64,000 nucleotides of DNA, from contig NZ_QUMQ01000001.1 of assembly GCF_003387075.1 (NCBI RefSeq), forward strand, positions 3,534,001-3,598,000, read 5' to 3'. A program made the translations under genes and the position numbers. The DNA is from Asanoa ferruginea (lineage in GTDB: Bacteria > Actinomycetota > Actinomycetes > Mycobacteriales > Micromonosporaceae). The notes beneath the pieces were generated by a model that worked only from the letters and a program-made list of their open reading frames with translations, had not been told where the DNA came from and made no database searches. Positions 35,812 to 44,754 of the stretch are shown in pieces. The first letter of the stretch is position 1; each line of letters opens with the position of its first letter.

Positions 35812-37080
35812 ATGGCGCTACAGATCATCCCCGCGGTCGTCGTCGTGATCGGCCTGATCCTCTACACGCTGCTGGCCGGGGCGGACTTCGGCGCCGGGGT
35901 CTGGCAACTCTCCGCCGGCCGGGGCGAGCGCGGCGGCCAGATCCGCGACCACGCGCACCATGCCAACGCGCCGGTCTGGGAGGCCAACCACGTCTGGCTG
36001 ATCCTGGTGATCACGGTGCTCTGGACGGCGTACCCGGAAGTGTTCGGGGCGATCTTCTCCACGCTGGCCATCCCGATCTTCCTGGCGGCGCTCGGCATCA
36101 TCCTGCGCGGGATGTCCTATGCCTTGCAGAACGCGGCCAACGCCCGGCAGCGGCGCTATATCGACCTGTCGTTCGCGGCCGCGTCGATCCTGACGCCCTA
36201 CATGCTCGGCACCGTGGTGGGCGCGATCGCCAGCGGGCGGGTGCCGCCCGGCAACGCGCTCGGCGCCGAGGTCGGCAGCTGGACCGGCCCGACGTCGATC
36301 CTGGCCGGGTTCCTGGCCGTGACGACCGGCGCGTTCCTGGCCGCGGTCTTCCTCGCCGCCGACGCGGAGCGGTTGCACGAGCCGGACCTGGTCGAGTCGT
36401 TCCGCGCTCGCGCCCTGATCGCCGGTGTGGTGGCCGGCGGGCTCGCGCTGGGCGGGCTGTTCGTGGTGCGCTCCGACGCGCCCCGGCTCTACGACGGGCT
36501 GACCTCGGGCTGGGGGCTCGTCCCGGTGGTGGTCAGCGGCGTCGCCGGCCTGGTGGCGATGGGCCTGGTCGTGCTGCGCCGGTTCACCGCCGCCCGGTTG
36601 AGCGCCGCCCTGGCGGTGGCCGCGGTCATCGTGGGCTGGGCGGTGGCGCAGCGGCCCTACCTGTTGCCGACGACACTCACGGTCGAGGCCGCGGCGGCGT
36701 CGGACACCACGCTGATCGCGCTGATCGTCTCGCTGGCGGTCGGTGCGGTGGTGCTCTTCCCGAGCCTGGTGCTGCTCTTCCGGCTCACGCTGGCCGGCCG
36801 CTTCGACCCGACCGCGCAGGGCCCGCCGCCGGCCGCGGGTGGGTCGGTGTCCCGCGAGCGGCGCAAGCACGCGGCGCAGACCGGGATCGGGTTCTTCATC
36901 GCCGGTTTCGTGCTGCTGACGATCGCCGAGCCAACTGTGGCGCATATCTTTGGTCTCATTTTCCTGGGAGTCGCGATGCTCACCGGTTTCCGCGCGGTCG
37001 GCCCGGTCGAGCTGGCGCAACGCTCGTCGGCGGAGGTGTCGGGCCGCTCGCTGCGCGAGTTACTGCGCCGTCCTCATTGA
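35812..37080 (+). CDS. cydB: Cytochrome bd-type oxidase subunit II
   Basis: A 422-residue membrane protein of the CydB family starting YTLLAGADFGAGVWQLSAG, followed by HHANAPVWEANHVWLILVITVLWTAYPEVF, the standard CydB N-terminal region. About nine helices. It is longer than the usual 340-380 residues; the surplus is a C-terminal extension with two or three more hydrophobic segments after about residue 340. No cydCD assembly genes follow, so maturation factors must lie elsewhere. Confidence 0.9.
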   Translation: MALQIIPAVVVVIGLILYTLLAGADFGAGVWQLSAGRGERGGQIRDHAHHANAPVWEANHVWLILVITVLWTAYPEVFGAIFSTLAIPIFLAALGIILRGMSYALQNAANARQRRYIDLSFAAASILTPYMLGTVVGAIASGRVPPGNALGAEVGSWTGPTSILAGFLAVTTGAFLAAVFLAADAERLHEPDLVESFRARALIAGVVAGGLALGGLFVVRSDAPRLYDGLTSGWGLVPVVVSGVAGLVAMGLVVLRRFTAARLSAALAVAAVIVGWAVAQRPYLLPTTLTVEAAAASDTTLIALIVSLAVGAVVLFPSLVLLFRLTLAGRFDPTAQGPPPAAGGSVSRERRKHAAQTGIGFFIAGFVLLTIAEPTVAHIFGLIFLGVAMLTGFRAVGPVELAQRSSAEVSGRSLRELLRRPH

Positions 37081-37177
37081 CACTTCGGATATTTCCGACT
37101 TGGGTGGTCTGTGCCTTGGGCGGAAGTCCGGCTCCCAGCCTTAGATTCGCAGGTCAGAGCCTTGTACGCTGCCCTCC

Positions 37178-37309
37178 ATGGACATCGGCAAGGAGACCCA
37201 CGAGTACGAGTTCGCCCCGCTCACGGGCGACCCGTTCGCGCCCCCCGTCGAACCCGCCATCCCCGCTCCGGTCGAGCCGGCGCCAGTCAAGGAGCCGGCA
37301 ACCACGTGA
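37178..37309 (+). CDS. 43-residue acidic, Pro-rich peptide coupled to the next gene
   Basis: ATG 37178 opens a short frame coding MDIGKETHEYEFAPLTGDPF followed by a Pro/Glu/Val/Ala tail ending KEPATT. Its stop TGA (37307-37309) overlaps the GTG start of the next gene at 37306, the same coupling seen across this genome. It has no Cys or Ser, so it is not an obvious lanthipeptide or similar precursor. Function unknown; the product or its translation may control the downstream gene. Confidence 0.55.
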   Translation: MDIGKETHEYEFAPLTGDPFAPPVEPAIPAPVEPAPVKEPATT

Positions 37310-37932
37310 CCCGCTCGCCCTTCCAGGATCAGTTCAGCTCTGACCGGCCGACGACCCTGGTGGCCGGCACCGTGCGCGGCTACCGGCAGTGGGAAGTCAC
37401 TGTCGACATGAAGCTCAAGTCGGTGACCCAGAACCACGTCTGGCACTCGCCGATGCGCGCGATCTGTCGGGACCCCGCGACCAACCACGCGGCACCGCAC
37501 AGCGACTGTGCCTGCGGCATCTACGCCTGCCACCGGCCCGACGACGAGCAACTCGCCGCGTCGTCGGTGCTGCACCCCGGTTGCATCGTCACCGGCGTGG
37601 TCGAGGCCTGGGGCCGGGTGGAGATGGGCGAGCGCGGTTTCCGGGCGCAATATTCGGAGATCAAGGCGCTCGAGTACGCCATGCCTACTCAGGCCAACCT
37701 CGTGAACGCGCTGGGTGAGTCGCGCTACATCTTCGACGAGCGGCGGCGCACCGAGTTGCCCGACGGCCGCGTGGTGAAGACCGTCGAGCTGGTGCTCTAC
37801 CTCGGCAGCCCGAGCAAGTGGCAGCAGACCCTCGCCCAGCGCTTCCCGTCGGCCCGGCTCTTCACCAACCGCGCGTCGATGGTCGCCGCCTACCCGCCGG
37901 TCGACGTCTCGGGCCTGCTGCCCGCTAGCTGA
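37306..37932 (+). CDS. Conserved protein of unknown function with a CxCGIYAC motif
   Basis: A 208-residue soluble protein. Centrally it has [16 protein letters not shown], and about 30 residues later [33 protein letters not shown] in outline; the pairing of a CxCGIYA motif with a GxVxxWGRVxxxxxGxRAxxA strand recurs in actinobacterial and phage proteins of unknown role. Closely spaced Cys and His residues could bind a metal. It is coupled to the 43-residue peptide gene and overlaps the convergent sigma factor gene by 8 bp. Confidence 0.7.
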   Translation: MTRSPFQDQFSSDRPTTLVAGTVRGYRQWEVTVDMKLKSVTQNHVWHSPMRAICRDPATNHAAPHSDCACGIYACHRPDDEQLAASSVLHPGCIVTGVVEAWGRVEMGERGFRAQYSEIKALEYAMPTQANLVNALGESRYIFDERRRTELPDGRVVKTVELVLYLGSPSKWQQTLAQRFPSARLFTNRASMVAAYPPVDVSGLLPAS

Positions 37933-39148
37933 GTTCGGTCCGCCGGCGTTCCAGGAAGCGGCGTTCGGCGGCGTTGCCGGTGCGGGCGATCGCCTCGTCG
38001 TAGGCCCGGGCCGCCTCGGCGTCGCGGCCCAGCCGGCGCAGCAGGTCGGCGTGCACCGAGTGGTAGAGGTGGTAGCGGTCGAGGTCGAGCCCGGCCACGA
38101 TCGCCAGGGCCGCCTCGGCGCCGTCGACCTCGGCCACCGCCACCGCGCGGTGCAACTCGGTGACCGGGCTCGGCGCGATCGCCAGCAACTGGTCGTAGAG
38201 CGCCACGATCTGGCGCCAGTCGGTGCCGCCCTCGTCGGTGTGCACGGCGCTGATCGCGGCCTGGAGCTGGTAGGGCCCCGGCCGGTTGCCGGCCAGGCAG
38301 GCCCGCACGATCGCCCGGCCCTCGGCGACCAAATCGGCGTCCCAGCGGCCGCGGTCCTGGTCGGCCAGCAGCACCAGGTCGCCCTCCGGCGTGGTGCGAG
38401 CCGCCCGCCGGGCGTCGGTGAGCAGCATGAGCGCCAACAGGCCGGCCACCTCGGGCTCGTCGGGGAGCAGCGACGCGAGCAGCCGGCCCAGCCGGATCGC
38501 CTCGGCGCTGAGCGGTTCGCGGGTCAACTCGTCGCCGGACGTCGCCGTGTAGCCCTCGTTGAAGACCAGGTAGACCACCGCGAGCACCGACCGCAGCCGG
38601 TCGGGCAGGTCGGCGGCGCTGGGCACCCGGTAGGGGATGCCGGCGTCGCGGATCTTGCCCTTGGCCCGCACCAGCCGCTGCGCCATCGTCGGCTCCGGGA
38701 CCAGGAACGCCCGCGCGATCTCGGCGGTGGTCAGCCCACCGAGCAGCCGCAGCGTCAGCGCGACCCGGGCCGGCAGTGCCAGCGCGGGATGGCAACAGGT
38801 GAAGATCAACCGCAGTCGGTCGTCGCCGACGGGGTCCGGGTCGGCGAGCTCGAGGCCGGGGTCCGCGCCGGGCGCGGGCTCGCCGAACAGCCGCGCGGCC
38901 TCGACGTAGCGGGACTCGCGGGTCGCCTCCCGGCGGGCCTGGTCGATCGCGCGGTTGCGGGCGGTCGTGATGATCCAGCCGGCGGGGCCGGGCGGCAGGC
39001 CGGTCGACGGCCATCGGCGCACGGCGGCGGCGAACGCGTCCTGGACGGCGTCTTCGGCCGTGTCGATGTCGCCGAACACGCGGACCAGGACGGCGACGGC
39101 GCGGCCGTACTCCGCGCGGAAGACCTGGTCGATCTCAGCCGGGGTCAC
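37925..39148 (-). CDS. ECF42-type RNA polymerase sigma factor
   Basis: A 407-residue sigma factor. Region 2 (about 5-75) includes [23 protein letters not shown]; region 4 (about 115-165) includes [34 protein letters not shown] long C-terminal TPR-like extension (about 175-407, with [13 protein letters not shown]) is the hallmark of the ECF42 group, which lacks a normal anti-sigma factor and pairs with DGPF/YCII proteins; such a gene lies 25 bp upstream. GTG 39148 is chosen; GTG 39151 is adjacent. Confidence 0.88.
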   Translation of the reverse strand: MTPAEIDQVFRAEYGRAVAVLVRVFGDIDTAEDAVQDAFAAAVRRWPSTGLPPGPAGWIITTARNRAIDQARREATRESRYVEAARLFGEPAPGADPGLELADPDPVGDDRLRLIFTCCHPALALPARVALTLRLLGGLTTAEIARAFLVPEPTMAQRLVRAKGKIRDAGIPYRVPSAADLPDRLRSVLAVVYLVFNEGYTATSGDELTREPLSAEAIRLGRLLASLLPDEPEVAGLLALMLLTDARRAARTTPEGDLVLLADQDRGRWDADLVAEGRAIVRACLAGNRPGPYQLQAAISAVHTDEGGTDWRQIVALYDQLLAIAPSPVTELHRAVAVAEVDGAEAALAIVAGLDLDRYHLYHSVHADLLRRLGRDAEAARAYDEAIARTGNAAERRFLERRRTELS

Positions 39149-39173
39149 CACATCCGCATCATGCCAGCGCGGT

Positions 39174-39536
39174 TCAGTCCAGATGCCCGCCCGGCTCCTG
39201 GAACGGGCGGACCTCGATCGGCAGCCGGGTGGCGCGAGCGTATTTGCGGCCCCATTCGAGCGCTTCGTCGAGGTCGGCGGCGGTGAGGATGGCCAGCCCA
39301 CCGACATGCTCCTTGCCCTCCACGTAGGGGCCGTCGGTGATCACCAGCTCGTCGCCGTCGGGCCGCACCACGGTCGCGGTGCTCGGCGGGTGCAGGCCGC
39401 CCACGAAGACCCAGGCCCCGGCCGCGCGCATCTCCTCGTCGACGGCCTTGACGTCTCTGGTGATCGGCTCGAGCTGGTCGGGCGGCAGCGGGGTGCCGTC
39501 GCCGGGCTGCTGGACGCTGAGCAGGTAGTGCTTCAT
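39174..39536 (-). CDS. DGPF/YCII-domain protein, partner of the ECF42 sigma factor
   Basis: A 120-residue protein with the YCII-related fold and the DGPF-type motif [17 protein letters not shown] (F replaced by Y). It opens [18 protein letters not shown] proteins are always encoded beside ECF42 sigma factors and are thought to be their targets or signal partners. The gene precedes the sigma factor on the same strand with a 25-bp gap and is probably in the same operon. Confidence 0.88.
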   Translation of the reverse strand: MKHYLLSVQQPGDGTPLPPDQLEPITRDVKAVDEEMRAAGAWVFVGGLHPPSTATVVRPDGDELVITDGPYVEGKEHVGGLAILTAADLDEALEWGRKYARATRLPIEVRPFQEPGGHLD

Positions 39537-39615
39537 CCGGGTTTCCCTCCGATCCGTTACTGCCTACACGAACGCGGGCGGGCCGGGATCGACACCCGGT
39601 GCGAGAATTTCCACC

Positions 39616-39993
39616 GTGATCGAGTTTTCGCTGCCGAACCCCAATGGCTACAGCCAGGTGGCCAGCGTGCCCGCCGGAAGCCGGCTGGTCTGGACCAGCG
39701 GGCAGGTGCCAGTCGACGCGAGCGGGTCGGTCGTCGCCGGCGACTGGGCGGCGCAGACCCGCCAGGTGATGCGCAACGTGGGCGCCGCGCTCGCGGCCGG
39801 CGGCGCGGCCTGGACCGACGTCTTCAAGCTGACGATCTACGTCACCGACACGGCCGAGCTGGCGACGGTCCGCGCGGTCCGCGACGAGTTCGTCGACCTG
39901 GCCCGGCCCCCGACGAGCTCGCTGGTGCGGGTGGCCGGGCTGGTCCGCCCGGACTTCCTGATCGAGATCGAGGCGGTGGCGGCGGTGATCTAA
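39616..39993 (+). CDS. RidA-family (YjgF) deaminase
   Basis: A 125-residue RidA fold: NGYSQVASVPAGSRLVWTSGQVPVD, QTRQVMRNVGAALAAGG, VFKLTIYVTD and the C-terminal active-site Arg in SSLVRVAGLVRPDFLIEIEAVA. RidA proteins hydrolyse reactive enamine/imine intermediates from PLP enzymes. The start is GTG 39616. Its 3' end overlaps the convergent membrane gene by 4 bp. Confidence 0.85.
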   Translation: MIEFSLPNPNGYSQVASVPAGSRLVWTSGQVPVDASGSVVAGDWAAQTRQVMRNVGAALAAGGAAWTDVFKLTIYVTDTAELATVRAVRDEFVDLARPPTSSLVRVAGLVRPDFLIEIEAVAAVI

Positions 39994-40646
39994 GACGCCA
40001 CCGGCGTCGGCTTCTCGGTCCGGGTCCGGGTGCGGTTCACCGCCACGGCGCGGTAGAGCAGCACGATGCCGACGATCTGGGCCAGGTGGTAGATCGAGTC
40101 GCTGTCCAGGTTGACGAAGCCGGTGACGTCGGACGACAGCGCCTTGGCACCGGCGGCGGCGGCGCTGGCCACGATCGCCACCAGCACCGGCAGCCCCAGC
40201 GGATGTCGGTGCCGGGCGGCCCAGGCCCAGAGCCCGATGATGAACGCGAAGGTGATCGACTCGCAGGCCACGAGGGCGCCGATGCCGGCCCCGGTGGTGA
40301 TCACCAATCCGAGGTACGCGCCGAGCCCGGCCGCCCGCAGCACCCAGAAGACCCGTCGGTGGCCCGGGCCGAGCACCTCCTCCACCGTGGCGGCGAGCAG
40401 GCACGAGACGCCGAGCACGATCGCGATGCTGATCAGTGTCCAGCTCACCGTGGCGACCGTCGGCCACCGGACAAGCCAACCGTGGTGGACGAAACCGCCC
40501 AGCGCGGACAGGGAGATCCAGGCGAGGGCGTACTCCCAGTAACGGTGCGTCGGACGCACCCGGCGCCGGAAGAGCGCGATGGCCAGCGCCAGCACGACCA
40601 GGCCGAGCAGCAGGTCGGTGAGGGCTTGCGCGGGCTGCGCCAACAT
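39990..40646 (-). CDS. Seven-helix membrane protein of unknown function
   Basis: A 218-residue protein with about seven membrane segments and short loops. Recognisable features are RRRVRPTHRYWEYALAWISL after the first helix and SDVTGFVNLDSDSIYHLAQIVGIVLL near the end; the last His-containing segment is typical of DUF6962-like integral membrane proteins, though I hold that loosely. ATG 40646 is preferred to GTG 40649. Divergent from the glycosyltransferase at 40734. Confidence 0.7.
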   Translation of the reverse strand: MLAQPAQALTDLLLGLVVLALAIALFRRRVRPTHRYWEYALAWISLSALGGFVHHGWLVRWPTVATVSWTLISIAIVLGVSCLLAATVEEVLGPGHRRVFWVLRAAGLGAYLGLVITTGAGIGALVACESITFAFIIGLWAWAARHRHPLGLPVLVAIVASAAAAGAKALSSDVTGFVNLDSDSIYHLAQIVGIVLLYRAVAVNRTRTRTEKPTPVAS

Positions 40647-40733
40647 CACTCAACGCTACGCGCCGCTCGCTGGACACCCGCCGACCATGTCGACTTCACC
40701 TCCCGGTCCTTCAGCCTCGCTACTTTCCGCTGC

Positions 40734-41738
40734 ATGTCGGCTTTCCCTGACGTCAGCGTGGTCATACCCACGCACTCGCGGCCGGCGCTGGTGACCCGGG
40801 CCGTCCGTGGCGCGCTCGCGCAGACCTTCGACAACATCGAGGTCATCGTCGTGGTCGACGGCCCCGACGACGAGACCGTGGACGCGCTCGGCGCGATTCG
40901 GGACCGGCGGCTGCGCACGATCGTGCTGCCCGGCCAGGGCGGTGCCCCGAACGCGCGCAACACCGGCGTGCGCGCCGCGCAGGGGCAGTGGACCGCGTTC
41001 CTCGACGACGACGACGAGTGGCTGCCGGAGAAGCTGGCGGTCCAACTCGAGCTGGCGAAGTCGGCCGCTGTCCCGCTGCCGATCATCACGAGCCGATTGA
41101 TCAACCGTACGCCGAGGGCGGATTTCGTCATGCCCCGCCGGCTGCCGGAGCCGGGCGAGCCGCGCAGCGAATACCTGACGGTCCGGCACGGCCTCTTCCA
41201 CGGCGACGGCTTCGTGCAGACCTCGACGATCATGGCGCCGACCGAGCTGCTGCGTCGGGTGCCGTTCGCCGTCGGCCTGCCCCGCCTCCAGGAGCTCGAC
41301 TGGACGCTGCGCGCCCTGGCCCAAGACGGCGTCGACCTGCTGGTGTCGCCGGAGCCCCTGGTCGTCTGGCACACCGACGAAGACCGACCGCGGCTGAGCC
41401 TGGCCTCGCCGTGGGAGCAGATGTTCGACTGGTCGCGGTGCAGCCGGTCACTGTTCACCCCGCGGGCCTACGCGGCCGTGACGCTGAGCGTGATCAGCTC
41501 GATGGCCGCGTCGAGCGGCAGCTTCCGGGTCTTCCGAGCGCTGCTCCAGGAGGCCCGCGCGTTCGGCCGGCCCGGCGCCCTCGACTACCTGACGTTCCTA
41601 CAGGTCTGGCTGGTGCCGCCAGCCCTCCGCGCGAAGCTGCGCGACAGCGTGCTGCGCCGCCGCCGCGCCGCGGAACCCGCACCTATGTCGGTGCCAGCCC
41701 CGGGTCTAGCGGCGGCCGAGCCGGGACTTCAGCTCTAG
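40734..41738 (+). CDS. GT2 family glycosyltransferase (A)
   Basis: A 334-residue GT-A fold enzyme. It starts VSVVIPTHSRPALVTRAVRGA and has the nucleotide-sugar Asp in VVVDGPDD, a GAPNARNTGVRAAQGQW helix and a metal-binding acidic run FLDDDDEWL near residue 93. The acceptor region contains GDGFVQTSTIMAP and ELDWTLRALA. No membrane segments. Probably acts in exopolysaccharide or wall glycan synthesis with the convergent GT2 gene. Its last residues merge into the 28-bp repeat array. Confidence 0.87.
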   Translation: MSAFPDVSVVIPTHSRPALVTRAVRGALAQTFDNIEVIVVVDGPDDETVDALGAIRDRRLRTIVLPGQGGAPNARNTGVRAAQGQWTAFLDDDDEWLPEKLAVQLELAKSAAVPLPIITSRLINRTPRADFVMPRRLPEPGEPRSEYLTVRHGLFHGDGFVQTSTIMAPTELLRRVPFAVGLPRLQELDWTLRALAQDGVDLLVSPEPLVVWHTDEDRPRLSLASPWEQMFDWSRCSRSLFTPRAYAAVTLSVISSMAASSGSFRVFRALLQEARAFGRPGALDYLTFLQVWLVPPALRAKLRDSVLRRRRAAEPAPMSVPAPGLAAAEPGLQL

Positions 41739-41960
41739 CGCCGGCCAAGCCGGACTCGGCCGAGTGGCGGCCTGAAGCCGGGCTCGGCTCCAGCGCCGGC
41801 CAACGCCGGGCTTGGTTTCAGTGCCGGCCAAGGCCGGGCTTGGTTTCAGTGCCGGCCAAGGCCGGGCTCGGCTCAAGCGCCGGCCAACGCCGGGCTCGGC
41901 TCAAGCGCCGGCCAACGCCGGGCTTGGTTTCAGCGCCGGCCGAGGTCGGGCTCGGCTTAG
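41738..41960. repeat. 28-bp tandem repeats between convergent glycosyltransferase genes
   Basis: Units of exactly 28 bp start at 41793, 41821, 41849, 41877, 41905 and 41933, preceded by degenerate copies from 41738. Each has the core GCCGGCCAA[CG]GCCGGGCT and a TTGGTTTCAG or TCGGCTCAAG end. The core CCGGCCAAGGCCGG is a small palindrome, so every unit can form a hairpin. There are no unique spacers, so it is not CRISPR. The array fills the whole space between the two stops and may act as a multi-hairpin terminator. Confidence 0.85.
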
Positions 41961-43489
41961 CGCCGGCCGAAGCGGGACTTCAACCGGCGGCCCGTCAGTG
42001 ACGCGACCATCAGGGCCGCCTGGGCCAGGGAGCGTACCCCGCCTACCTCCATGGTGGACGGCATCGGTCGGGAGCGTCCGCCGGCGTCCGCCGGGCCGCC
42101 GTCGGCGGTGACGCCCACGGCCGCGGCCGGCTCGGTCCGGCTGCCGTGCACCGCGGCGACCGCGTCCTCCCGCGACTCGCCCGGTGCCCGCACCAGCTCG
42201 GCCCGGCGCAGCGCGGCCGTGCGCCAGAGCAGCACCGGCTCATCGGTGGCCACCCGGATCAGGCCGACCCGGTGATGGTCGGCCAGCTCGACCAGGTGCC
42301 GCAGGCTGTCCGGCGCGAGCCGGTAGGCCGGCGGCAGCTCCAGCAGGTAGGGCGCCGGGAACGCGGACACCGGCTCGGTGACCAGGCGGACCCGGGGCTC
42401 GCCGCGGTAGGTCGCCGCGATCAGCCGGCGGTCCAGGTCGGGGTCGCCCAGCGGCGACACCCGGCCGTCGTCGAGCTTGTCCCACGCGCCGAGCAGGTTG
42501 ACCCGCACGTCGAGGTCGGTGCCGTGCAGAACCGAGTCGACCGCGCCGCGGACGCGTTCCAGTGACTCGTCGCCCACCGGGATGACCACTTCGGCGAGCG
42601 GCACGGTCCAGACCGTCCCGCCGGCCTTGCGGGTGTGTCGGGGATAGGGGATCCGGTCGGCGAAGAACGCCGCGTTGTAGCGGGCCACCTGCTCGCGGGC
42701 CCGCATCACCTGGGTGCGGCCGAGGTGCCAGCTCCGCGCCGCCGGCTCGGGCACGAACACCGCGCCGGCCTGGGCCAGCCGGTAGCCGAACTCGGTGTCC
42801 TCGCCGAGCCGCAGTTCCGTGTCGAAACCGCCGGCGGCCTCGTAAAGCGAACGGGTCAAGGCCGCGGTGGCACCGACGTGGATCCGGAACGCCAGGTGGT
42901 CTGCGGTGCGGAGCTGGTCGGTCTGCGTGATGTAGCGCTCGACGTAGCTGTGCGGCTCTCCCGCGGCACCACCGAACAGGTCGGCCGCGGCACCGCGCCG
43001 CCATGTGTCCAGCACGACTGAAGGCGACGGCCATGGGCCGTGGGTCTCCGGGTCGACGAAGCGCTTGTAGCCGAGCGTGACCGCGTAGGGCAGCACGTGC
43101 TGCCAGCGGGCCTGCGCCGCGACGTGCTCCGGGTAGGCCACCATGTCGGCGTCGAGCCAGTGCAGGATCTCGCCGCTGCTGTGCTGGGCACCCCAGGCCA
43201 GCGCGTTGGCCCGGCCCCAGCCGTCGCCGACCCGCAGCAGCGTGGTGTGCGCGGGCCGGATCGCGGGCAGCTCGATGGCCGGCTCGGAGCCGTCGTCGAC
43301 GACGACCACCTCGAGCAGGTCGGCCGGGTAGGTCTGTGCGCTCAGCGAGGCCAGCGTGAGGTCGAGCGTCGCCTGGCTGCGGAACGCCGGAATGATCACG
43401 CTGACGGTCTTCGTGGGCTGCCAGCCGGCCAGGTCGGGCACGGCCACCGTCGACCAGTCGTTGCGGAGCACCCGCGGAATGGCGTTCAT
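41957..43489 (-). CDS. GT2 family glycosyltransferase (B), long form
   Basis: A 510-residue enzyme. The GT-A domain (about 25-290) shows VSVIIPAFRSQATLDLTLASL, VVVDDGS, WLDADMVAYPE as the metal-binding motif near residue 115, and GGFDTELRLGEDTEFGYRLAQAG in the acceptor site. A further region of about 150 residues (VVIPVGDESLERVRGAVDSVL onward) looks like a second, shortened glycosyltransferase fold. ATG 43489 with AAGGGTTGG upstream is preferred over TTG 43495. It converges on GT2 (A) across the 28-bp repeats. Confidence 0.85.
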   Translation of the reverse strand: MNAIPRVLRNDWSTVAVPDLAGWQPTKTVSVIIPAFRSQATLDLTLASLSAQTYPADLLEVVVVDDGSEPAIELPAIRPAHTTLLRVGDGWGRANALAWGAQHSSGEILHWLDADMVAYPEHVAAQARWQHVLPYAVTLGYKRFVDPETHGPWPSPSVVLDTWRRGAAADLFGGAAGEPHSYVERYITQTDQLRTADHLAFRIHVGATAALTRSLYEAAGGFDTELRLGEDTEFGYRLAQAGAVFVPEPAARSWHLGRTQVMRAREQVARYNAAFFADRIPYPRHTRKAGGTVWTVPLAEVVIPVGDESLERVRGAVDSVLHGTDLDVRVNLLGAWDKLDDGRVSPLGDPDLDRRLIAATYRGEPRVRLVTEPVSAFPAPYLLELPPAYRLAPDSLRHLVELADHHRVGLIRVATDEPVLLWRTAALRRAELVRAPGESREDAVAAVHGSRTEPAAAVGVTADGGPADAGGRSRPMPSTMEVGGVRSLAQAALMVASLTGRRLKSRFGRR

Positions 43490-43575
43490 GACCAACCCTT
43501 CAGCGCCGCCGCCCGTACGGGCGCGAAGGATAGCCGGTCCGTATTACGGGCCGGTGGACGCGGGGTGGACCGCGG

Positions 43576-44190
43576 TCAGCGGGACACCCGGCGCCGGCGG
43601 GCCCGGAGCAGTTCGACGCCGATCGGGATCAACGACACCACTACCACGCCGATCAGGATCAACTCGATGTGCGCGTGGACGAACGCGATCTGGCCGAGGA
43701 AGTAGCCCAGGATCGTCACGCCGCTGCCCCAGAGGACGCCGCCCAGGATGTTGAACCAGACGAAGGTGCGGTAGGGCATCCGGCTGGCGCCGGCCACGAT
43801 CGGCGTGAACGTGCGGACGACCGGCACGAACCGGGCGAGCACGATCGAGCGGGCGCCGTGCCGGCGGAAGAACTCCGCCGCGCGCTCCAGGTTCTGCTGC
43901 TTGAACAGTCGCGAGTCCGGTCGGGAGAACAACCGCGGGCCGACCCGCCGACCGAAGAGATAGCCGACCTGGTCACCGGCCACAGCGGCCGCGGAGATCA
44001 GCAGGCAGGCCAGCCACAGCGGCAGGTGCAGGTAATGGCCGTCGGCGATCAGCAGCCCGACGGTGAACAGCAGCGAGTCGCCGGGCAGGAAGAAGCCGAT
44101 CAGCAGCCCGGACTCGGCGAACACCGCGACCAGGATGCCCAGCATCCCGAACGTGGAGATCAGCCATTCCGGGTCGAGGAAAGATGGCAC
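43576..44190 (-). CDS. DedA-family membrane protein
   Basis: A 204-residue protein of the DedA/SNARE-associated family: GLLIGFFLPGDSLLF, then ERAAEFFRRHGARSIVLARFVPVVRTFTPIVAG, which includes the conserved Arg-containing FxRFxPxxR segment, and FVWFNILGGVLWG. Several DedA proteins recycle undecaprenyl phosphate across the membrane. It starts 1 bp after the PAP2 phosphatase stop, which gives the pair a shared likely role in lipid-carrier recycling. Confidence 0.92.
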   Translation of the reverse strand: MPSFLDPEWLISTFGMLGILVAVFAESGLLIGFFLPGDSLLFTVGLLIADGHYLHLPLWLACLLISAAAVAGDQVGYLFGRRVGPRLFSRPDSRLFKQQNLERAAEFFRRHGARSIVLARFVPVVRTFTPIVAGASRMPYRTFVWFNILGGVLWGSGVTILGYFLGQIAFVHAHIELILIGVVVVSLIPIGVELLRARRRRVSR

Positions 44191-44191
44191 G

Positions 44192-44728
44192 TCAGCGCCG
44201 TTCCGCGACGGCCGGCAACCCCCGGGGCAGCCGCCGGGCGAGGAGGACGAGGCCGACCGCGGCGAGGGCGATGACCAGGCTGGCCAGGATGTCGGCCGGG
44301 TAGTGCACCCCGACCCAGATCCGGGCCAATCCGATCAGGGCGGCGGCGACCAGCAGCGCGATGCCCCAGCCGCGGTGCAGGAAGGCGGCGACCGCCAGCG
44401 CGACGGCGAACGCCGCGGTGGCGTGGTCGCTCGGCAGGGACGTGCCGGGCGCGTGGGTGATCAACTGGTGCACGCGATGCGTCTGGAACGGCCGCTGCTC
44501 GAGGCCGAGCGCGGCGACCCCGAGCCCAGCCAGGAACGCGACCGCGAGCGTGGCGCCGACCTCTACCACCGGCCGGAAGCGGCGCCGCAGCAGCGCGTGC
44601 ACACATAGGCCGGCGGCCACCGCGAACGCCGCGAAGATCAGCCACACCGCGACGAACTCGATCGGGTCGTCGACCCCGTCGACCCGCCCGGCCAGCGCGT
44701 TTATCGCCTCGAACACGCGGTAGTTCAC
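44192..44728 (-). CDS. PAP2-family phosphatase, likely undecaprenyl-pyrophosphatase-like
   Basis: A 178-residue membrane phosphatase with about five helices and the PAP2 motifs: ALGLEQRPFQTHRV (first motif, though its usual Lys is not obvious), SLPSDHATAAFA, and RIWVGVHYPADIL with the catalytic His. BcrC-type members dephosphorylate undecaprenyl pyrophosphate and raise bacitracin resistance. A BlaI-type operator lies 12 bp upstream of its ATG, so it and the dedA gene are probably regulated by the BlaI protein at 45599. Confidence 0.88.
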   Translation of the reverse strand: MNYRVFEAINALAGRVDGVDDPIEFVAVWLIFAAFAVAAGLCVHALLRRRFRPVVEVGATLAVAFLAGLGVAALGLEQRPFQTHRVHQLITHAPGTSLPSDHATAAFAVALAVAAFLHRGWGIALLVAAALIGLARIWVGVHYPADILASLVIALAAVGLVLLARRLPRGLPAVAERR

Positions 44729-44739
44729 CAGCCAAAGCT

Positions 44740-44754
44740 CCTACAAGTTGTAGG
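44740..44754. promoter_or_regulatory. BlaI-type operator upstream of the PAP2-dedA operon
   Basis: CCTACA-AGT-TGTAGG, a 15-bp inverted repeat, sits 12 bp before the PAP2 gene start and covers the last codons and stop of the methyltransferase gene. A near-identical site is at 45517. Both match the TACA(N2-3)TGTA core of BlaI/MecI operators, and a BlaI-family gene is adjacent. Confidence 0.75.

Noticed and set aside
37178-37309. 43-residue peptide as a RiPP precursor
   Set aside because: It has no Cys or Ser, no leader/core layout, and no modification enzyme is adjacent.
41738-41960. 28-bp repeats as a CRISPR array
   Set aside because: The units are contiguous with no unique spacers, and no cas genes are nearby.
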